A DNA stretch of 64,000 bases from Segatella copri (GTDB taxonomy: Bacteria; Bacteroidota; Bacteroidia; Bacteroidales; Bacteroidaceae), in the NCBI RefSeq assembly GCF_002224675.1, contig NZ_NMPZ01000007.1:93898-157897 (forward strand), read 5' to 3'. A program made the translations under genes and the position numbers. Of the stretch, positions 23,119-32,705 are shown piece by piece (positions within the stretch are counted from its first letter, which is position 1; each line of letters starts with the position of its first letter). The notes under the pieces are model-generated. The model saw only the letters and a list, made by a program, of their open reading frames with translations, made no database searches and was not told the DNA's origin.

Positions 23119-24186
23119 ATGGAATTAGAATTAGAACCATTGAATCTCCCTAGTGATCAGGAACGCCCTATCGTCATTGCAGGCCCATGCTCTGCAGAGA
23201 CTGAAGAGCAAGTTATGACTACCGCCAAGCAGCTGGCTGCTAAAGGCTGCCACATGTTCCGCGCTGGTGTATGGAAGCCACGTACCAAACCAGGAGGCTT
23301 CGAGGGAAATGGCGAGACTGCCTTGCCTTGGATGAAGCAGGTGAAGGAGGAGACCGGTATGCTCACTGCTACCGAGGTGGCTACTCCTGAGCACGTGGAG
23401 CTCGCCTTGAAATATGGAATCGATGTTCTGTGGGTGGGAGCCCGTACTTCTGCCAATCCATTCGCCATGCAGGCACTGGCAGACAGCCTTCAGGGCGTGG
23501 ATGTTCCTGTGCTGGTGAAGAACCCGGTGAATCCGGATCTTGAGCTCTGGATCGGTGCGCTCCAGCGTATCAACCAGGCTGGTATCAAGCGACTCGGTGC
23601 CATCCACCGCGGTTTCTCCAGCTTCGACAAGAAGATCTACCGCAATCTCCCTATGTGGCAGATTCCTATCGAGCTGCACCGCCGCATTCCTCAGTTGCCT
23701 ATCATCTGCGACCCTAGCCACATCGGCGGTCGCCGCGACCTCATCGCTCCTCTCTGCCAGCAGGCTATGGACCTGGGCTTCGACGGTCTGATCGTAGAGA
23801 GCCACTGCTCTCCTGATGATGCATGGAGCGATGCCAAGCAGCAGGTTACTCCGGATATCCTGGATTACATCCTGAGCCTCCTCGTAGTTCGTGATGAACA
23901 TTATTCTACAGAGGGCCTGCATCAGCTGCGTGGTCAGATTGATGAGTGCGACAACCAGCTGATGGATCTTCTTGCCAAGCGTATGCGTGTATGCCGCGAA
24001 ATCGGTACCTACAAGAAGGAGCACAATATGACAATCGTACAGACCAACCGCTACAACGAGATTCTCGAGAAGCGTGGTGCCCAGGCTTCACTCTGCGGAA
24101 TGAGCCCAGAGTTTGCTGCCCAGATCTTTGAGCATATCCACGAGGAGAGTGTTCGCCAGCAGTTGGAAATCCTGAATCAGAAATAA
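23119..24186 (+). CDS. Bifunctional DAHP synthase / chorismate mutase (type II)
   Basis: This 355-residue fusion carries a class I DAHP synthase over residues about 1-260 (VIAGPCSAETEEQVMTTAKQ, MFRAGVWKPRTKPGGFEG, IICDPSHIGGRRDLIAPL) and a helical AroQ chorismate mutase over about 268-345 (LHQLRGQIDECDNQLMDLLA, REIGTYKKEHN). The first reaction starts the shikimate pathway; the second turns chorismate into prephenate for both neighbours, pheA and tyrA. The order synthase-then-mutase is typical for Bacteroidetes. It starts 26 nt after the aminotransferase. Confidence 0.93.
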   Translation: MELELEPLNLPSDQERPIVIAGPCSAETEEQVMTTAKQLAAKGCHMFRAGVWKPRTKPGGFEGNGETALPWMKQVKEETGMLTATEVATPEHVELALKYGIDVLWVGARTSANPFAMQALADSLQGVDVPVLVKNPVNPDLELWIGALQRINQAGIKRLGAIHRGFSSFDKKIYRNLPMWQIPIELHRRIPQLPIICDPSHIGGRRDLIAPLCQQAMDLGFDGLIVESHCSPDDAWSDAKQQVTPDILDYILSLLVVRDEHYSTEGLHQLRGQIDECDNQLMDLLAKRMRVCREIGTYKKEHNMTIVQTNRYNEILEKRGAQASLCGMSPEFAAQIFEHIHEESVRQQLEILNQK

Positions 24187-24251
24187 ATTAAGTGAAGAGT
24201 AGAGGACGAAAGACTTCGGCCTTCACTCTTCATTCTTCACATTATAAAGAA

Positions 24252-25052
24252 ATGAGAATTTTGATAATGGGAGCAGGTAAGATGGGAAGCTTTTTCATCG
24301 ACCTGCTCAGCTTCGACCACGAGGTGGCTGTGTATGAAAAGGATGCCAAGCGACTGCGCTTCACCTATAACTGCTACCGTTTCACCAAGATGGAGGAGGT
24401 GGAGATGTTCCGCCCGGAACTCGTCATCAATGCCGTAACCGTGAAATACACCATCCCGGCATTCGAGGAGTTGCTGCCACATCTCTCTAAAGACTGTATC
24501 ATCAGCGACATTGCGTCGGTGAAGACAGGATTGCAGGAGTTTTACGACAAGAGCGGCTTCCGATACGTGAGCACCCACCCGATGTTCGGTCCTACATTCG
24601 CCAACCTGAACCAGCTCTCCGAGGAGAATGCGGTCATCATCAAGGAGGGCGACTATATGGGTAAGATTTTCTTCAAGGATCTCTATCAGAAGCTCGGACT
24701 GAGCCTGCATGAGTACACCTTTGATGAGCACGACCAGACGGTGGCTTACTCGCTGAGTATTCCATTTGTCAGCACTTTTGCCTTTGCGGCGGTGATGAAG
24801 CATCAGGATGCTCCTGGTACCACCTTCAAGCGCCACATGCAGATAGCCAAGGGCGTATTGAACGAGGATGACTATCTCTTGCAGGAAATCCTCTTCAACC
24901 CATATACATCTGGACAGGTGGTCCAGATTCGCGAAGAGCTGGCTGAACTCATCGACATCATCGATCACAAGGATGCCAAGCGCATGAAACTCTTCCTCAC
25001 CAAAATCAGAAATCATGTGAAGGAAGACATCGAAATCAAGCAGCAGAAATAG
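24252..25052 (+). CDS. tyrA: Prephenate dehydrogenase
   Basis: ATG 24252 (MRILIMGAGKMGSFF) gives 266 residues; the longer frame covers a hairpin-rich gap (GTGAAGAGT...ACTCTTCA) and is not coding. The Rossmann glycine motif is GAGKMG, followed by VINAVTVKYTIPAFEELLP and the substrate-binding HPMFGPTFANL. It oxidises prephenate to 4-hydroxyphenylpyruvate on the Tyr branch. No ACT or chorismate mutase domain is present. It closes the group of aromatic genes. Confidence 0.9.
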   Translation: MRILIMGAGKMGSFFIDLLSFDHEVAVYEKDAKRLRFTYNCYRFTKMEEVEMFRPELVINAVTVKYTIPAFEELLPHLSKDCIISDIASVKTGLQEFYDKSGFRYVSTHPMFGPTFANLNQLSEENAVIIKEGDYMGKIFFKDLYQKLGLSLHEYTFDEHDQTVAYSLSIPFVSTFAFAAVMKHQDAPGTTFKRHMQIAKGVLNEDDYLLQEILFNPYTSGQVVQIREELAELIDIIDHKDAKRMKLFLTKIRNHVKEDIEIKQQK

Positions 25053-25085
25053 GAAAAAACAGAAGACAAAGAAGAGTAGTAGATT

Positions 25086-26465
25086 ATGAGTGAACAGATT
25101 GATCAACAGAATAACACAGCTGAACAGCCTAGTATGTTTCAGGTGGTAAACGAGGGATTCACTACCCGAGAGGCGATTGAGGAAGCCAAGAGATGTCTGC
25201 ATTGCAAGATTCCGCAGTGTAAGAAGGGATGCCCTATTGAAAACGATATACCGGATTTCGTACACGAACTGTCGATGGGTAACATGGGTGCTGCGATGAG
25301 CATCATCAATGCCAAGAGCAATCTGCCGGCTATCTGCGGACGCGTGTGTCCACACGAGAAGCAGTGCCAGGGACATTGTGTGCTCGGCAAGAAGGGAAAA
25401 CCGGTACAGATTGGAAAATTGGAGCAGTTTATCGCTGACTTCGATACCAAGATGAATCTCTCCCGTGAACTCCTGCCACAGAAAACCCGTGGTAGAGTGG
25501 CTGTAATCGGTTCGGGTCCTGCAGGACTTACCGTAGCCGGTGATTTGGCAAGACAGGGATTCAATGTAACGATTTTTGAAGGACAGGCTGAACCGGGTGG
25601 CGTACTGATGTACGGTATTCCGGAGTATCGCTTACCAAAGACTGTGGTGCGCGATGAGGTGAGCAAGATTGCTGCCTTGGGCGTGCAGTTTATCACCAAC
25701 TGTATGGTGGGCGAGAACAATGTCACCATCGACAGCCTCTTCCGTGCCGGTTATGATGCCATCTTCATGGGTACCGGTACCAACGTGCCTCAGAATATGG
25801 ACTCTACACCGGGCAGTAAGCTCCATGGTGTAAGCCAGAGTACCTACTTCCTGCATAATGTAAATGCCTATAACGAAGGTGCCTTGACCCGCGATATGGT
25901 TCCTTTGCGCGATGGCGAGAAGGTAGGTGTAATCGGTGGTGGAAATGTGGCGATGGATGCTGCCCGTACTGCCATCCGTCTGGGTGCTGACGTTACCGTA
26001 TTGTACAGAAAGACCCAGGAGGAAATGCCTGCCATCAAGAGCGAATACGAGGATGCTGTAAAGGAAGGTGTGAAGTTTGAATGGAAAACTACCGTAGAAG
26101 CCTTCCTGAAGGGTAAGAATGGCAGACTGGGAAGCTGCGTGCTGAATACACCTGATGGCGAAAGGGTAGAGATTTTTGATAGAATCTATCTGGCTATCGG
26201 CTCGCGACCTGCCAACCGCATTGTTTCTACTACTGCCGGAATCGAGGTGGATGAGAAGGGATATGTAAAGGTGGTAGATCGTCCTTTCGGAATGACTACC
26301 CGCCGTGGCGTATTCGCAGGTGGTGACGTGGTGCATCGCCCTCAGACCGTAGTGCTGGCGATGAAGGCTGCCAAGGAGGTGGCTCAGGGTATCGCACAGT
26401 ATGTGGATGCCATCAAGCTCCTGGAAGAAGCCAAGCGTATCGAAAAAGAAAGTACCTGTTCGTAG
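25086..26465 (+). CDS. gltA: Glutamate synthase small subunit-like NADPH oxidoreductase
   Basis: This 459-residue flavoprotein of the GltD/homotetrameric NADPH glutamate synthase family has an N-terminal Fe-S domain with Cys clusters in RCLHCKIPQCKKGCPIEND and CGRVCPHEKQCQGHC, then FAD-binding VIGSGPAGLTVAGDLARQG and NAD(P)-binding VIGGGNVAMDAART. It may act with a large glutamate synthase subunit coded elsewhere, or as the beta-like subunit of another oxidoreductase. It begins 33 nt after tyrA, so co-transcription with the aromatic operon is possible and would tie amino-donor supply to transamination; that is inference. The symbol gltA is used for the homotetrameric form and is tentative. 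Confidence 0.78.
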   Translation: MSEQIDQQNNTAEQPSMFQVVNEGFTTREAIEEAKRCLHCKIPQCKKGCPIENDIPDFVHELSMGNMGAAMSIINAKSNLPAICGRVCPHEKQCQGHCVLGKKGKPVQIGKLEQFIADFDTKMNLSRELLPQKTRGRVAVIGSGPAGLTVAGDLARQGFNVTIFEGQAEPGGVLMYGIPEYRLPKTVVRDEVSKIAALGVQFITNCMVGENNVTIDSLFRAGYDAIFMGTGTNVPQNMDSTPGSKLHGVSQSTYFLHNVNAYNEGALTRDMVPLRDGEKVGVIGGGNVAMDAARTAIRLGADVTVLYRKTQEEMPAIKSEYEDAVKEGVKFEWKTTVEAFLKGKNGRLGSCVLNTPDGERVEIFDRIYLAIGSRPANRIVSTTAGIEVDEKGYVKVVDRPFGMTTRRGVFAGGDVVHRPQTVVLAMKAAKEVAQGIAQYVDAIKLLEEAKRIEKESTCS

Positions 26466-26507
26466 AGGTTAATATCTGCTTAATCTGGTTAATATCTATT
26501 GCAATAT

Positions 26508-26538
26508 TTTGCGGAATGAATGATTCTTGTTATTTTTG
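26508..26538 (+). promoter_or_regulatory. -33/-7 promoter of the secreted hypothetical gene
   Basis: TTTG at 26508-26511, TATTTTTG at 26531-26538, spacer 19 nt. Confidence 0.7.
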
Positions 26539-26559
26539 CCTACAAAAAAAGCAAAGATT

Positions 26560-27225
26560 ATGAAGAAAATTATATTTTTGATGATAACCCTGTTGTCGAT
26601 GGCTTCCATGGTCTATGCGCAGAAAACATGCGTCATCGCATCTGCCGAGGATCATGTGCCTATCAGGGAAGCCCTCATTCATACGAACAATAACCATTGG
26701 GCGCGTACCGACTATCGGGGCTACTGGAACATGCGCTACCAGTTTGATTCTGCTACCGTATCCAAACCGGGCTATATCAAGGCAACCATCCGCTATCAGG
26801 AGTTGCCTGATACCGTTTTTCTCCTTCCCGAAGCCAAACAGATTGGTGAAGTGACCGTTTGGGGCAAGAACCAGGAGCATATCGACAATATGGAAGAGCA
26901 GATACAAGAGAAGGTGAATTCTGTGCCAACATCACCGGGAGGAATCGGCTTCGATGCCTTCGGCTGGATGGACAAGCAGGGCAGCCGCGACCGGAAGCAC
27001 AAGAAGCAGGCTCAGGAAATCTTCAAGAAGATGGACAGAAAGGATCCTATCGTCTCTGCCTACGAAAAGGCTACGGGAAAGAAGTATGAACTGAAAAATC
27101 CTATCAATCTGAGTGCTAACAAGAAAGAAACTTTGGAAAAGCAGGATGAGACCAGGCAGGAATCATCAGAGAAAACACTTCCAAATGTTCAAAATGAAGC
27201 AAAAGAGCAAGAAAATGAAAAATAA
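26560..27225 (+). CDS. Secreted hypothetical protein with carboxypeptidase-regulatory-like fold
   Basis: ATG 26560 gives 221 residues with a clear signal peptide (MKKIIFLMITLLSMASMVYA, cut after AYA-like). The next part (CVIASAEDHVPIREALIHTN, then YQELPDTVFLLPEA and KQIGEVTVWG) resembles the beta-sandwich start of CarboxypepD_reg-like domains that sit before TonB-dependent receptors, though no receptor follows. From about residue 120 the protein is charged, with a Lys/Glu/Gln-rich, probably disordered C-terminus. No function is recognised; a periplasmic location is expected. Confidence 0.72.
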   Translation: MKKIIFLMITLLSMASMVYAQKTCVIASAEDHVPIREALIHTNNNHWARTDYRGYWNMRYQFDSATVSKPGYIKATIRYQELPDTVFLLPEAKQIGEVTVWGKNQEHIDNMEEQIQEKVNSVPTSPGGIGFDAFGWMDKQGSRDRKHKKQAQEIFKKMDRKDPIVSAYEKATGKKYELKNPINLSANKKETLEKQDETRQESSEKTLPNVQNEAKEQENEK

Positions 27226-27259
27226 TCGAGATTGAGTTGGCTTTCTCGGAAAAAGTTCG

Positions 27260-27267
27260 TAACTTTG
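27260..27267 (+). promoter_or_regulatory. -7 element of ffh
   Basis: TAACTTTG fits TAnnTTTG; leader about 25-30 nt. Confidence 0.55.
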
Positions 27268-27297
27268 TGCCCGAAATAAAAAAGTACAATTAAGAAC

Positions 27298-28650
27298 ATG
27301 TTTGAAAATTTAAGTGATAGATTAGAACGTTCCTTCAAAATCTTGAAGGGTGAGGGTAAAATTACCGAAATCAACGTGGCTGAGACCATGAAGGATGTGC
27401 GCCGTGCACTCCTCGATGCCGACGTTAACTATAAAGTTGCCAAGGAATTCACCAACAAGGTGAAGGAAAAAGCACTCGGCATGAATGTTTTGACAGCCGT
27501 GAAGCCAGGCCAGCTGATGGTGAAGTTGGTTCACGACGAGCTCGCTGAGCTGATGGGAGGCGAGGAAGCTCCATTGCATTTGGAAAGTCGCCCTGCTGTA
27601 ATCCTGATGAGTGGTTTGCAGGGTTCTGGTAAGACTACCTTCAGCGGTAAGCTTGCCAATATGCTCAAGAACAAGAAAGGCAAGAAGCCTTTGCTCGTGG
27701 CTTGCGACGTATATCGTCCTGCTGCTATCCAGCAGCTCCATGTAGTAGGCGAACAGGTGGGTGTGCCTGTATATAGTGAGCCTGATAACAAGGATGTACT
27801 CAGCATCGCTGACCACGCTTTGCAGCAGGCTAAGACCAACGGCAACGATGTGGTCATCGTCGATACTGCCGGTCGATTGGCTGTGGATGAGCAGATGATG
27901 CAGGAAATCAGCAACCTCAAGAATCATCTCAACCCGGATGAGACACTCTTCGTAGTTGACTCAATGACGGGTCAGGATGCTGTAAATACAGCCAAGGAGT
28001 TCAACGACCGCCTCGACTTCAATGGTGTAGTTCTCACCAAGCTCGATGGTGATACCCGTGGTGGTGCTGCCCTCAGTATCCGCACCGTGGTTACCAAGCC
28101 TATCAAGTTTATCGGTACCGGCGAGAAGATGGAAGCTATCGATGTGTTCCATCCTGCTCGAATGGCAGACCGTATCCTCGGAATGGGTGACGTGGTTTCG
28201 CTGGTAGAGCGCGCACAGGAGCAGTTTGACCTGGAGGAAGCCAAGAAGTTGGAGAAGAAGATTCGCAAGAACCAGTTCGATTTCAATGACTTCTACAATC
28301 AGATTCAGCAGATCAAGAAGATGGGTAACATTAAGGATCTGGCTGCGATGATTCCGGGTGTAGGCAAGGCTATCCGCGATGTTGATATCCCAGAGGATGC
28401 CTTCAAGGGTATCGAGGCTATTATCCAGAGTATGACTCCTAAGGAGCGTACCAATCCATCTATCCTCAACACATCTCGCCGCCAGCGTATTGCCAAGGGT
28501 TCTGGTACCAATATCCAGGAGGTAAACAAGCTCATCAAGCAGTTTGAACAGACACGCAAGATGATGCAGATGATGACTGGCAACAAGATGGCGCAGATGA
28601 TGGGCCGTATGAAGGGTATGCCAGGTATGCCTAAGATGCCAGGTATGTAA
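27298..28650 (+). CDS. ffh: Signal recognition particle GTPase Ffh
   Basis: This 450-residue protein binds signal peptides and 4.5S RNA and targets ribosomes to the membrane. The N-domain is followed by the G domain (P-loop GLQGSGKTTFSGKLA, IVDTAGRLAVDEQM, LTKLDGDTRGGAAL) and the Met-rich M domain ending MMTGNKMAQMMGRMKGMPG. Length is normal. It has its own promoter and is followed by folD after 65 nt. Confidence 0.96.
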   Translation: MFENLSDRLERSFKILKGEGKITEINVAETMKDVRRALLDADVNYKVAKEFTNKVKEKALGMNVLTAVKPGQLMVKLVHDELAELMGGEEAPLHLESRPAVILMSGLQGSGKTTFSGKLANMLKNKKGKKPLLVACDVYRPAAIQQLHVVGEQVGVPVYSEPDNKDVLSIADHALQQAKTNGNDVVIVDTAGRLAVDEQMMQEISNLKNHLNPDETLFVVDSMTGQDAVNTAKEFNDRLDFNGVVLTKLDGDTRGGAALSIRTVVTKPIKFIGTGEKMEAIDVFHPARMADRILGMGDVVSLVERAQEQFDLEEAKKLEKKIRKNQFDFNDFYNQIQQIKKMGNIKDLAAMIPGVGKAIRDVDIPEDAFKGIEAIIQSMTPKERTNPSILNTSRRQRIAKGSGTNIQEVNKLIKQFEQTRKMMQMMTGNKMAQMMGRMKGMPGMPKMPGM

Positions 28651-28715
28651 TTCTGAAGCAGAGAACCAAGACTCGAAGCTTATAAATGTAAAATTCTTAA
28701 AATAGAAAAAGTAAG

Positions 28716-29594
28716 ATGCAGCTAATAGACGGAAAGGCGACAGCAGCCGCCATAAAGGAACAGATTGCCCAGGAGGTGGCTCAGATTGTAGCCGCAGGAG
28801 GCAAACAGCCACATCTGGTGGCTGTGCTGGTGGGCCACGATGGTGGCAGCGAAACCTATGTGAAGAACAAGGTTCTGGCATGCGAAAAGTGCGGATTCAA
28901 ATCTACGCTGATCCGTTTTGAGGAGGATGTTACTGAGGAGGAGCTTCTGCAGTGTGTAGATAAGCTCAACAAGGATGCTGACGTGGATGGTTTCATTGTG
29001 CAGCTGCCTTTGCCGAAGCACATCGACGAGCAGAAGATTACCATGGCGATAGACTATCGCAAGGATGTAGATGGCTTCCATCCCGTGAATGTGGGTAGAA
29101 TGTCGCTGGGTATGCCTAGTTTCATCTCGGCTACTCCGCTTGGAATCCTCACCCTGCTGCAGCATTATCAGATAGAAACCAGCGGTAAGAAGTGTGTTAT
29201 CCTGGGCAGAAGCAACATCGTGGGCAAACCTATGGCCCAGCTGATGATGCAGAAGCAGTATGGAGATGCTACGGTTACCGTGTGCCACTCGCACTCCAAA
29301 AATCTGAAGGAGGAGTGCCGGGAGGCGGATATTATCATTGCGGCTATCGGTAAGCCTGATTTCGTAACAGCCGATATGGTTAAACCGGGAGCTGTTGTCA
29401 TCGACGTGGGTACGACTCGTGTTCCTGACGTCACCAGAAAAAGCGGATTCCGCCTGAATGGTGACGTGAAGTTCGATGAAGTGGCAGAAAAGTGTTCTTT
29501 CATCACTCCAGTACCGGGCGGAGTGGGTCCGATGACCATCTGCTCGCTGATGAAGAATACGCTTGCCGCAGGAAAAAAAGAAATTTATGATTAA
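28716..29594 (+). CDS. folD: Bifunctional methylenetetrahydrofolate dehydrogenase/cyclohydrolase
   Basis: This 292-residue enzyme interconverts 5,10-methylene- and 10-formyl-tetrahydrofolate with NADP. Family motifs: the substrate-site Tyr and Lys in [47 protein letters not shown] and the C-terminal [14 protein letters not shown]. It may be co-transcribed with ffh. A terminator-like hairpin follows near 29637-29678. Confidence 0.95.
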   Translation: MQLIDGKATAAAIKEQIAQEVAQIVAAGGKQPHLVAVLVGHDGGSETYVKNKVLACEKCGFKSTLIRFEEDVTEEELLQCVDKLNKDADVDGFIVQLPLPKHIDEQKITMAIDYRKDVDGFHPVNVGRMSLGMPSFISATPLGILTLLQHYQIETSGKKCVILGRSNIVGKPMAQLMMQKQYGDATVTVCHSHSKNLKEECREADIIIAAIGKPDFVTADMVKPGAVVIDVGTTRVPDVTRKSGFRLNGDVKFDEVAEKCSFITPVPGGVGPMTICSLMKNTLAAGKKEIYD

Positions 29595-29636
29595 ATCTCT
29601 CTAACCCATTAGGGAGTTTATTAGGTTTAGTTGTTA

Positions 29637-29678
29637 GGTTGGGGGGCAGGTTGCTGTGAAGCATTCTACCCCTTTTTT
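29637..29678 (+). terminator. Terminator-like hairpin after folD
   Basis: GGGG...TGC pairs with GCA...CCCC through an imperfect stem, followed by TTTTTT. Confidence 0.5.
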
Positions 29679-29687
29679 ATTAACTTT

Positions 29688-29713
29688 ATACGATTTAAGT
29701 CGTATCATCGTAT
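29688..29713. promoter_or_regulatory. Inverted repeat upstream of the GH51 gene, possible operator
   Basis: ATACGAT at 29688-29694 and ATCGTAT at 29707-29713, with an inner ACGA/TCGT pair. It lies 58 nt before the ATG, a suitable place for regulator binding. Confidence 0.35.
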
Positions 29714-29770
29714 ATGTAATGTAATACAATTGAGAATCTAAAAACAAACAAAAAATAAATAAGAAGTAAT

Positions 29771-32452
29771 ATGATGAAACCAAAGTATCTACTCTTCTCG
29801 GCTGCCCTGTTGGCTATGACCCAAGCTGTGGCGCTGACTCCTGTCAGAAAGCAGACTCAAATGCCAGCTGCCAAGAAACAAGTTAATAAGGCGACTTTGT
29901 CAGTTGCAGATAAGGATGCACCTGCCTATACCATAGTGGGCAAGGATTCTACCTGTCAGATTTTCGTCTATTCGCCAGCTCCCAACCAGGGACTGCATCT
30001 CGCTTATCTTACAGACGATGAAAGATGGGTGGATGTAGGTCAGCTCTGTGCCTCTGACTTCGGACCTTGGGGCAGTGAGAAAAAGATGTATCGCCCATTC
30101 GTTCTCAAGGCAAATGATGGTACCTGGCGGGCTCTTTGGAGTGTAAATAAGACCTCACCACAGTTTGCTGTGGCTTATTCTGAAGATCTCGTAACCTGGC
30201 GACCACAAGATTATCCTATCATGAAGGAGAAGAATATCAGTGATGTGGCTGCCTATCAGATGGAAGATGGAACCTTCGACCTTTATCTGAAGACGGAGAA
30301 AGGCAAAAGATACGTTCATGCCGACAAGGATTTCCGTACCTTCCAGGAGGATTCGCTGGAAGCTTCTGCCGATGAAATCCTCTGGCAGCGAGATACGGCT
30401 ACCAGCAATGGTAAACTGGTAGAGGGTAATGACTTCGAGATTCCGGCCATTCATCTGAACTATATCCGTGCCTGGCATAAGGCTCTGGCTGAGGAAGCAA
30501 AGGAAAACAGCCGGAAGCTGCCTAAGAATGAGGCTGATCTGAAGGCTTATATCGCTGATGTAGAGGAGAAAATCAAGAATGAGCAAGGTGAGGAGGCTGT
30601 CCTTCAGCACGCTAAAATGGTAAAGGAGGCGGATGCAGCAGATGCTTTCACGGCTAAGCTTACGGTGAATCTGAAGCAGAGCCATCGAATCAGCGACAAG
30701 CTTATCGGCATCTTCTTCGAGGATATCAGCAGAGCTGCCGATGGTGGACTCTGTGCAGAACTCCTGCAGAACGGTGACTTCGAATACAATGGTGAGCGAA
30801 AAGGCTGGAATGCTGCTACTGCCTGGATGGGAATTGAGGCTTCATCTTCTTCAGCATCTTCTTCTGTATCGTCATCCTCTTCTGCCATCATTTCTACAGA
30901 AAATGGGGTAAGCGTGAATAATCCGCATTATGCCATTCTCTCATCTACACCTATTTATAATATAGGATGGGAGGGAATCGTCATCAAGCGTGGTGCCGCT
31001 TACGAAGTGAGTCTGTATGCCCGTTGTATCGACGGCAAGAAAAAGCAGCTTACTGTAGCACTCGTAGATCAGGAAGGACTTCCGATAGCCCAGGCTAAGC
31101 TGAAGGTGCAGGGACCTGATTGGGCTGAATACAAGGCGCAGCTTGTCGTCACAGACAAATATAAAGGTGAACTGGGCAAGGATACCCGTTTTGCCCTCTT
31201 GCCTAAGGGGGAGGAAAAGGTAGCCGTAGATATGGTGAGCCTGATGCCGCAGGATACCTACAAAGGTCATGGTCTGAGAAAGGATCTTGCTGAGACCATC
31301 GCGGAGCTGAAGCCTCGCTTTGTGCGTTTCCCTGGTGGATGTATGCTCCACGGACAGGGACTCGGCAACATCTATCATTGGAAGGAGAGTATCGGTGAAC
31401 TGAAAGACCGAAAACCGGCTCTCAATATCTGGAACTATCACCAGACCCGTAAGCTGGGATTCTTCGAGTATTTCCAGTGGTGTGAGGATATGGGCGCTGA
31501 GCCTCTGCCAGTATTGGCTGCTGGTGTACCTTGTCAGAATTCCCAGCCTAATGCGCAGGGCATCTGCGGACAGCAGGGTGGAATCCCTATGGCAGAAATG
31601 CCAAAGTATGTGCAGGATGTTCTCGACCTGGTAGAGTGGGCGAATGGTGATCCTGCCACATCGAAGTGGGCAAAGATGAGAGCGGATGCAGGACATCCGG
31701 CTCCTTTCAATCTCAAGATGGTAGGTATCGGAAATGAAGATCTGATTTCCACCGATTTCGAACAGCGCTATCTGATGATCTGCAAGGCTCTCAAGGAGAA
31801 GCATCCGGAAATTGAAGTAGTAGGTACTGTAGGTCCATTCCATAGTCCATCTTCCGACTATATCGAGGGCTGGAAGATTGCAAAGGAGAATAAAAAATGG
31901 ATTGATGCGGTAGATGAGCACTATTATGAGCAGCCAGGATGGTTTATCAATCATCAGGATTACTACGATCATTACGACCGTAAGGCTCCGAAGGTGTATC
32001 TGGGCGAGTATGCTGCAAATGGCAATAATGAATTAGACCGCGCTTTGGCAGAGGGTATTCATCTCTGTAATGTGGAGCGTAACGGAGATGTCGTGGAAAT
32101 GACTTCTTATGCTCCTCTGCTCTGCAAGGATGGCTATCATAACTGGAACCCGGATATGATCTACTTCGATAATTCGGAGAAAATCCGACTCACCGAGAGT
32201 TACAAGATGCAGAAGATGTTTGGTCAGCATTCCGGTGATACTTATATTGTATCTAGCCTGAATCTTCCTGCAGCTCTCAAGAAGTATGTGGGTACCAGCG
32301 TGGTAAAGGATTCCAAGACCGGTAAAACCTGGCTCAAGGTGGTGAATGCCTTGCCTCGTACGTTGAAACTCCAGGTGGAAGCACAAGGAGCTGGTGCTGG
32401 TAACAAGCAGGTTGAGGTGAAGGCTCGTTCTGCCGAGGTCTTTGAACTCTAA
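29771..32452 (+). CDS. Secreted GH51 alpha-L-arabinofuranosidase with extra N-terminal domain
   Basis: This 893-residue enzyme has a signal peptide (MMKPKYLLFSAALLAMTQAV). Residues about 50-290 form an additional domain resembling part of a GH43-type propeller (LHLAYLTDDERWVDVG, PQFAVAYSEDLVTWRPQDYP) and a charged helical linker. The GH51 part starts near 300 (LKQSHRISDKLIGIFFEDIS), is interrupted by a Ser-rich stretch near 355 (SSSSASSSVSSSSS), and holds the acid/base Glu in MVGIGNEDLISTD and the nucleophile Glu in VYLGEYAANGN. It removes arabinose side chains from arabinan or arabinoxylan, probably in the periplasm or at the surface. No SusC/D pair is adjacent. A terminator follows. Confidence 0.9.
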   Translation: MMKPKYLLFSAALLAMTQAVALTPVRKQTQMPAAKKQVNKATLSVADKDAPAYTIVGKDSTCQIFVYSPAPNQGLHLAYLTDDERWVDVGQLCASDFGPWGSEKKMYRPFVLKANDGTWRALWSVNKTSPQFAVAYSEDLVTWRPQDYPIMKEKNISDVAAYQMEDGTFDLYLKTEKGKRYVHADKDFRTFQEDSLEASADEILWQRDTATSNGKLVEGNDFEIPAIHLNYIRAWHKALAEEAKENSRKLPKNEADLKAYIADVEEKIKNEQGEEAVLQHAKMVKEADAADAFTAKLTVNLKQSHRISDKLIGIFFEDISRAADGGLCAELLQNGDFEYNGERKGWNAATAWMGIEASSSSASSSVSSSSSAIISTENGVSVNNPHYAILSSTPIYNIGWEGIVIKRGAAYEVSLYARCIDGKKKQLTVALVDQEGLPIAQAKLKVQGPDWAEYKAQLVVTDKYKGELGKDTRFALLPKGEEKVAVDMVSLMPQDTYKGHGLRKDLAETIAELKPRFVRFPGGCMLHGQGLGNIYHWKESIGELKDRKPALNIWNYHQTRKLGFFEYFQWCEDMGAEPLPVLAAGVPCQNSQPNAQGICGQQGGIPMAEMPKYVQDVLDLVEWANGDPATSKWAKMRADAGHPAPFNLKMVGIGNEDLISTDFEQRYLMICKALKEKHPEIEVVGTVGPFHSPSSDYIEGWKIAKENKKWIDAVDEHYYEQPGWFINHQDYYDHYDRKAPKVYLGEYAANGNNELDRALAEGIHLCNVERNGDVVEMTSYAPLLCKDGYHNWNPDMIYFDNSEKIRLTESYKMQKMFGQHSGDTYIVSSLNLPAALKKYVGTSVVKDSKTGKTWLKVVNALPRTLKLQVEAQGAGAGNKQVEVKARSAEVFEL

Positions 32453-32556
32453 TCTGTTTGTATAAGACATATAAGGACCCTTGTATTATTGCACAATCGG
32501 GCTGCTTTTGTGTAAGGGCTCTGATAAATTGTAAGCAATTTAGCTTATTTTCTAAC

Positions 32557-32595
32557 AAAAATCCGCAAAAAATTGAAAGTTTTTGCGGATTTTGT
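32557..32595 (+). terminator. Strong terminator after the GH51 gene
   Basis: AAAATCCGCAAAAA pairs perfectly with TTTTTGCGGATTTT. Confidence 0.88.
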
Positions 32596-32617
32596 TGTTT
32601 GTTTCATAAATTCTCAC

Positions 32618-32625
32618 TATCTTTG
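32618..32625 (+). promoter_or_regulatory. -7 element of the ilvD operon
   Basis: TATCTTTG, leader about 75 nt containing the hairpin AGAAGG...CCTTCT. Confidence 0.6.
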
Positions 32626-32705
32626 CAGTCAAAATTGTAAGAAGAAGGCTTGAGAGAGACCTTCTGGCAATAAAGAACAAGATAATATAAAGAGATAATA
32701 ACGAT

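Noticed and set aside
24192..24251. Longer N-terminus for prephenate dehydrogenase
   Set aside because: The added residues cover a GTGAAGAGT/ACTCTTCA hairpin repeat, and the Rossmann motif begins right after ATG 24252.
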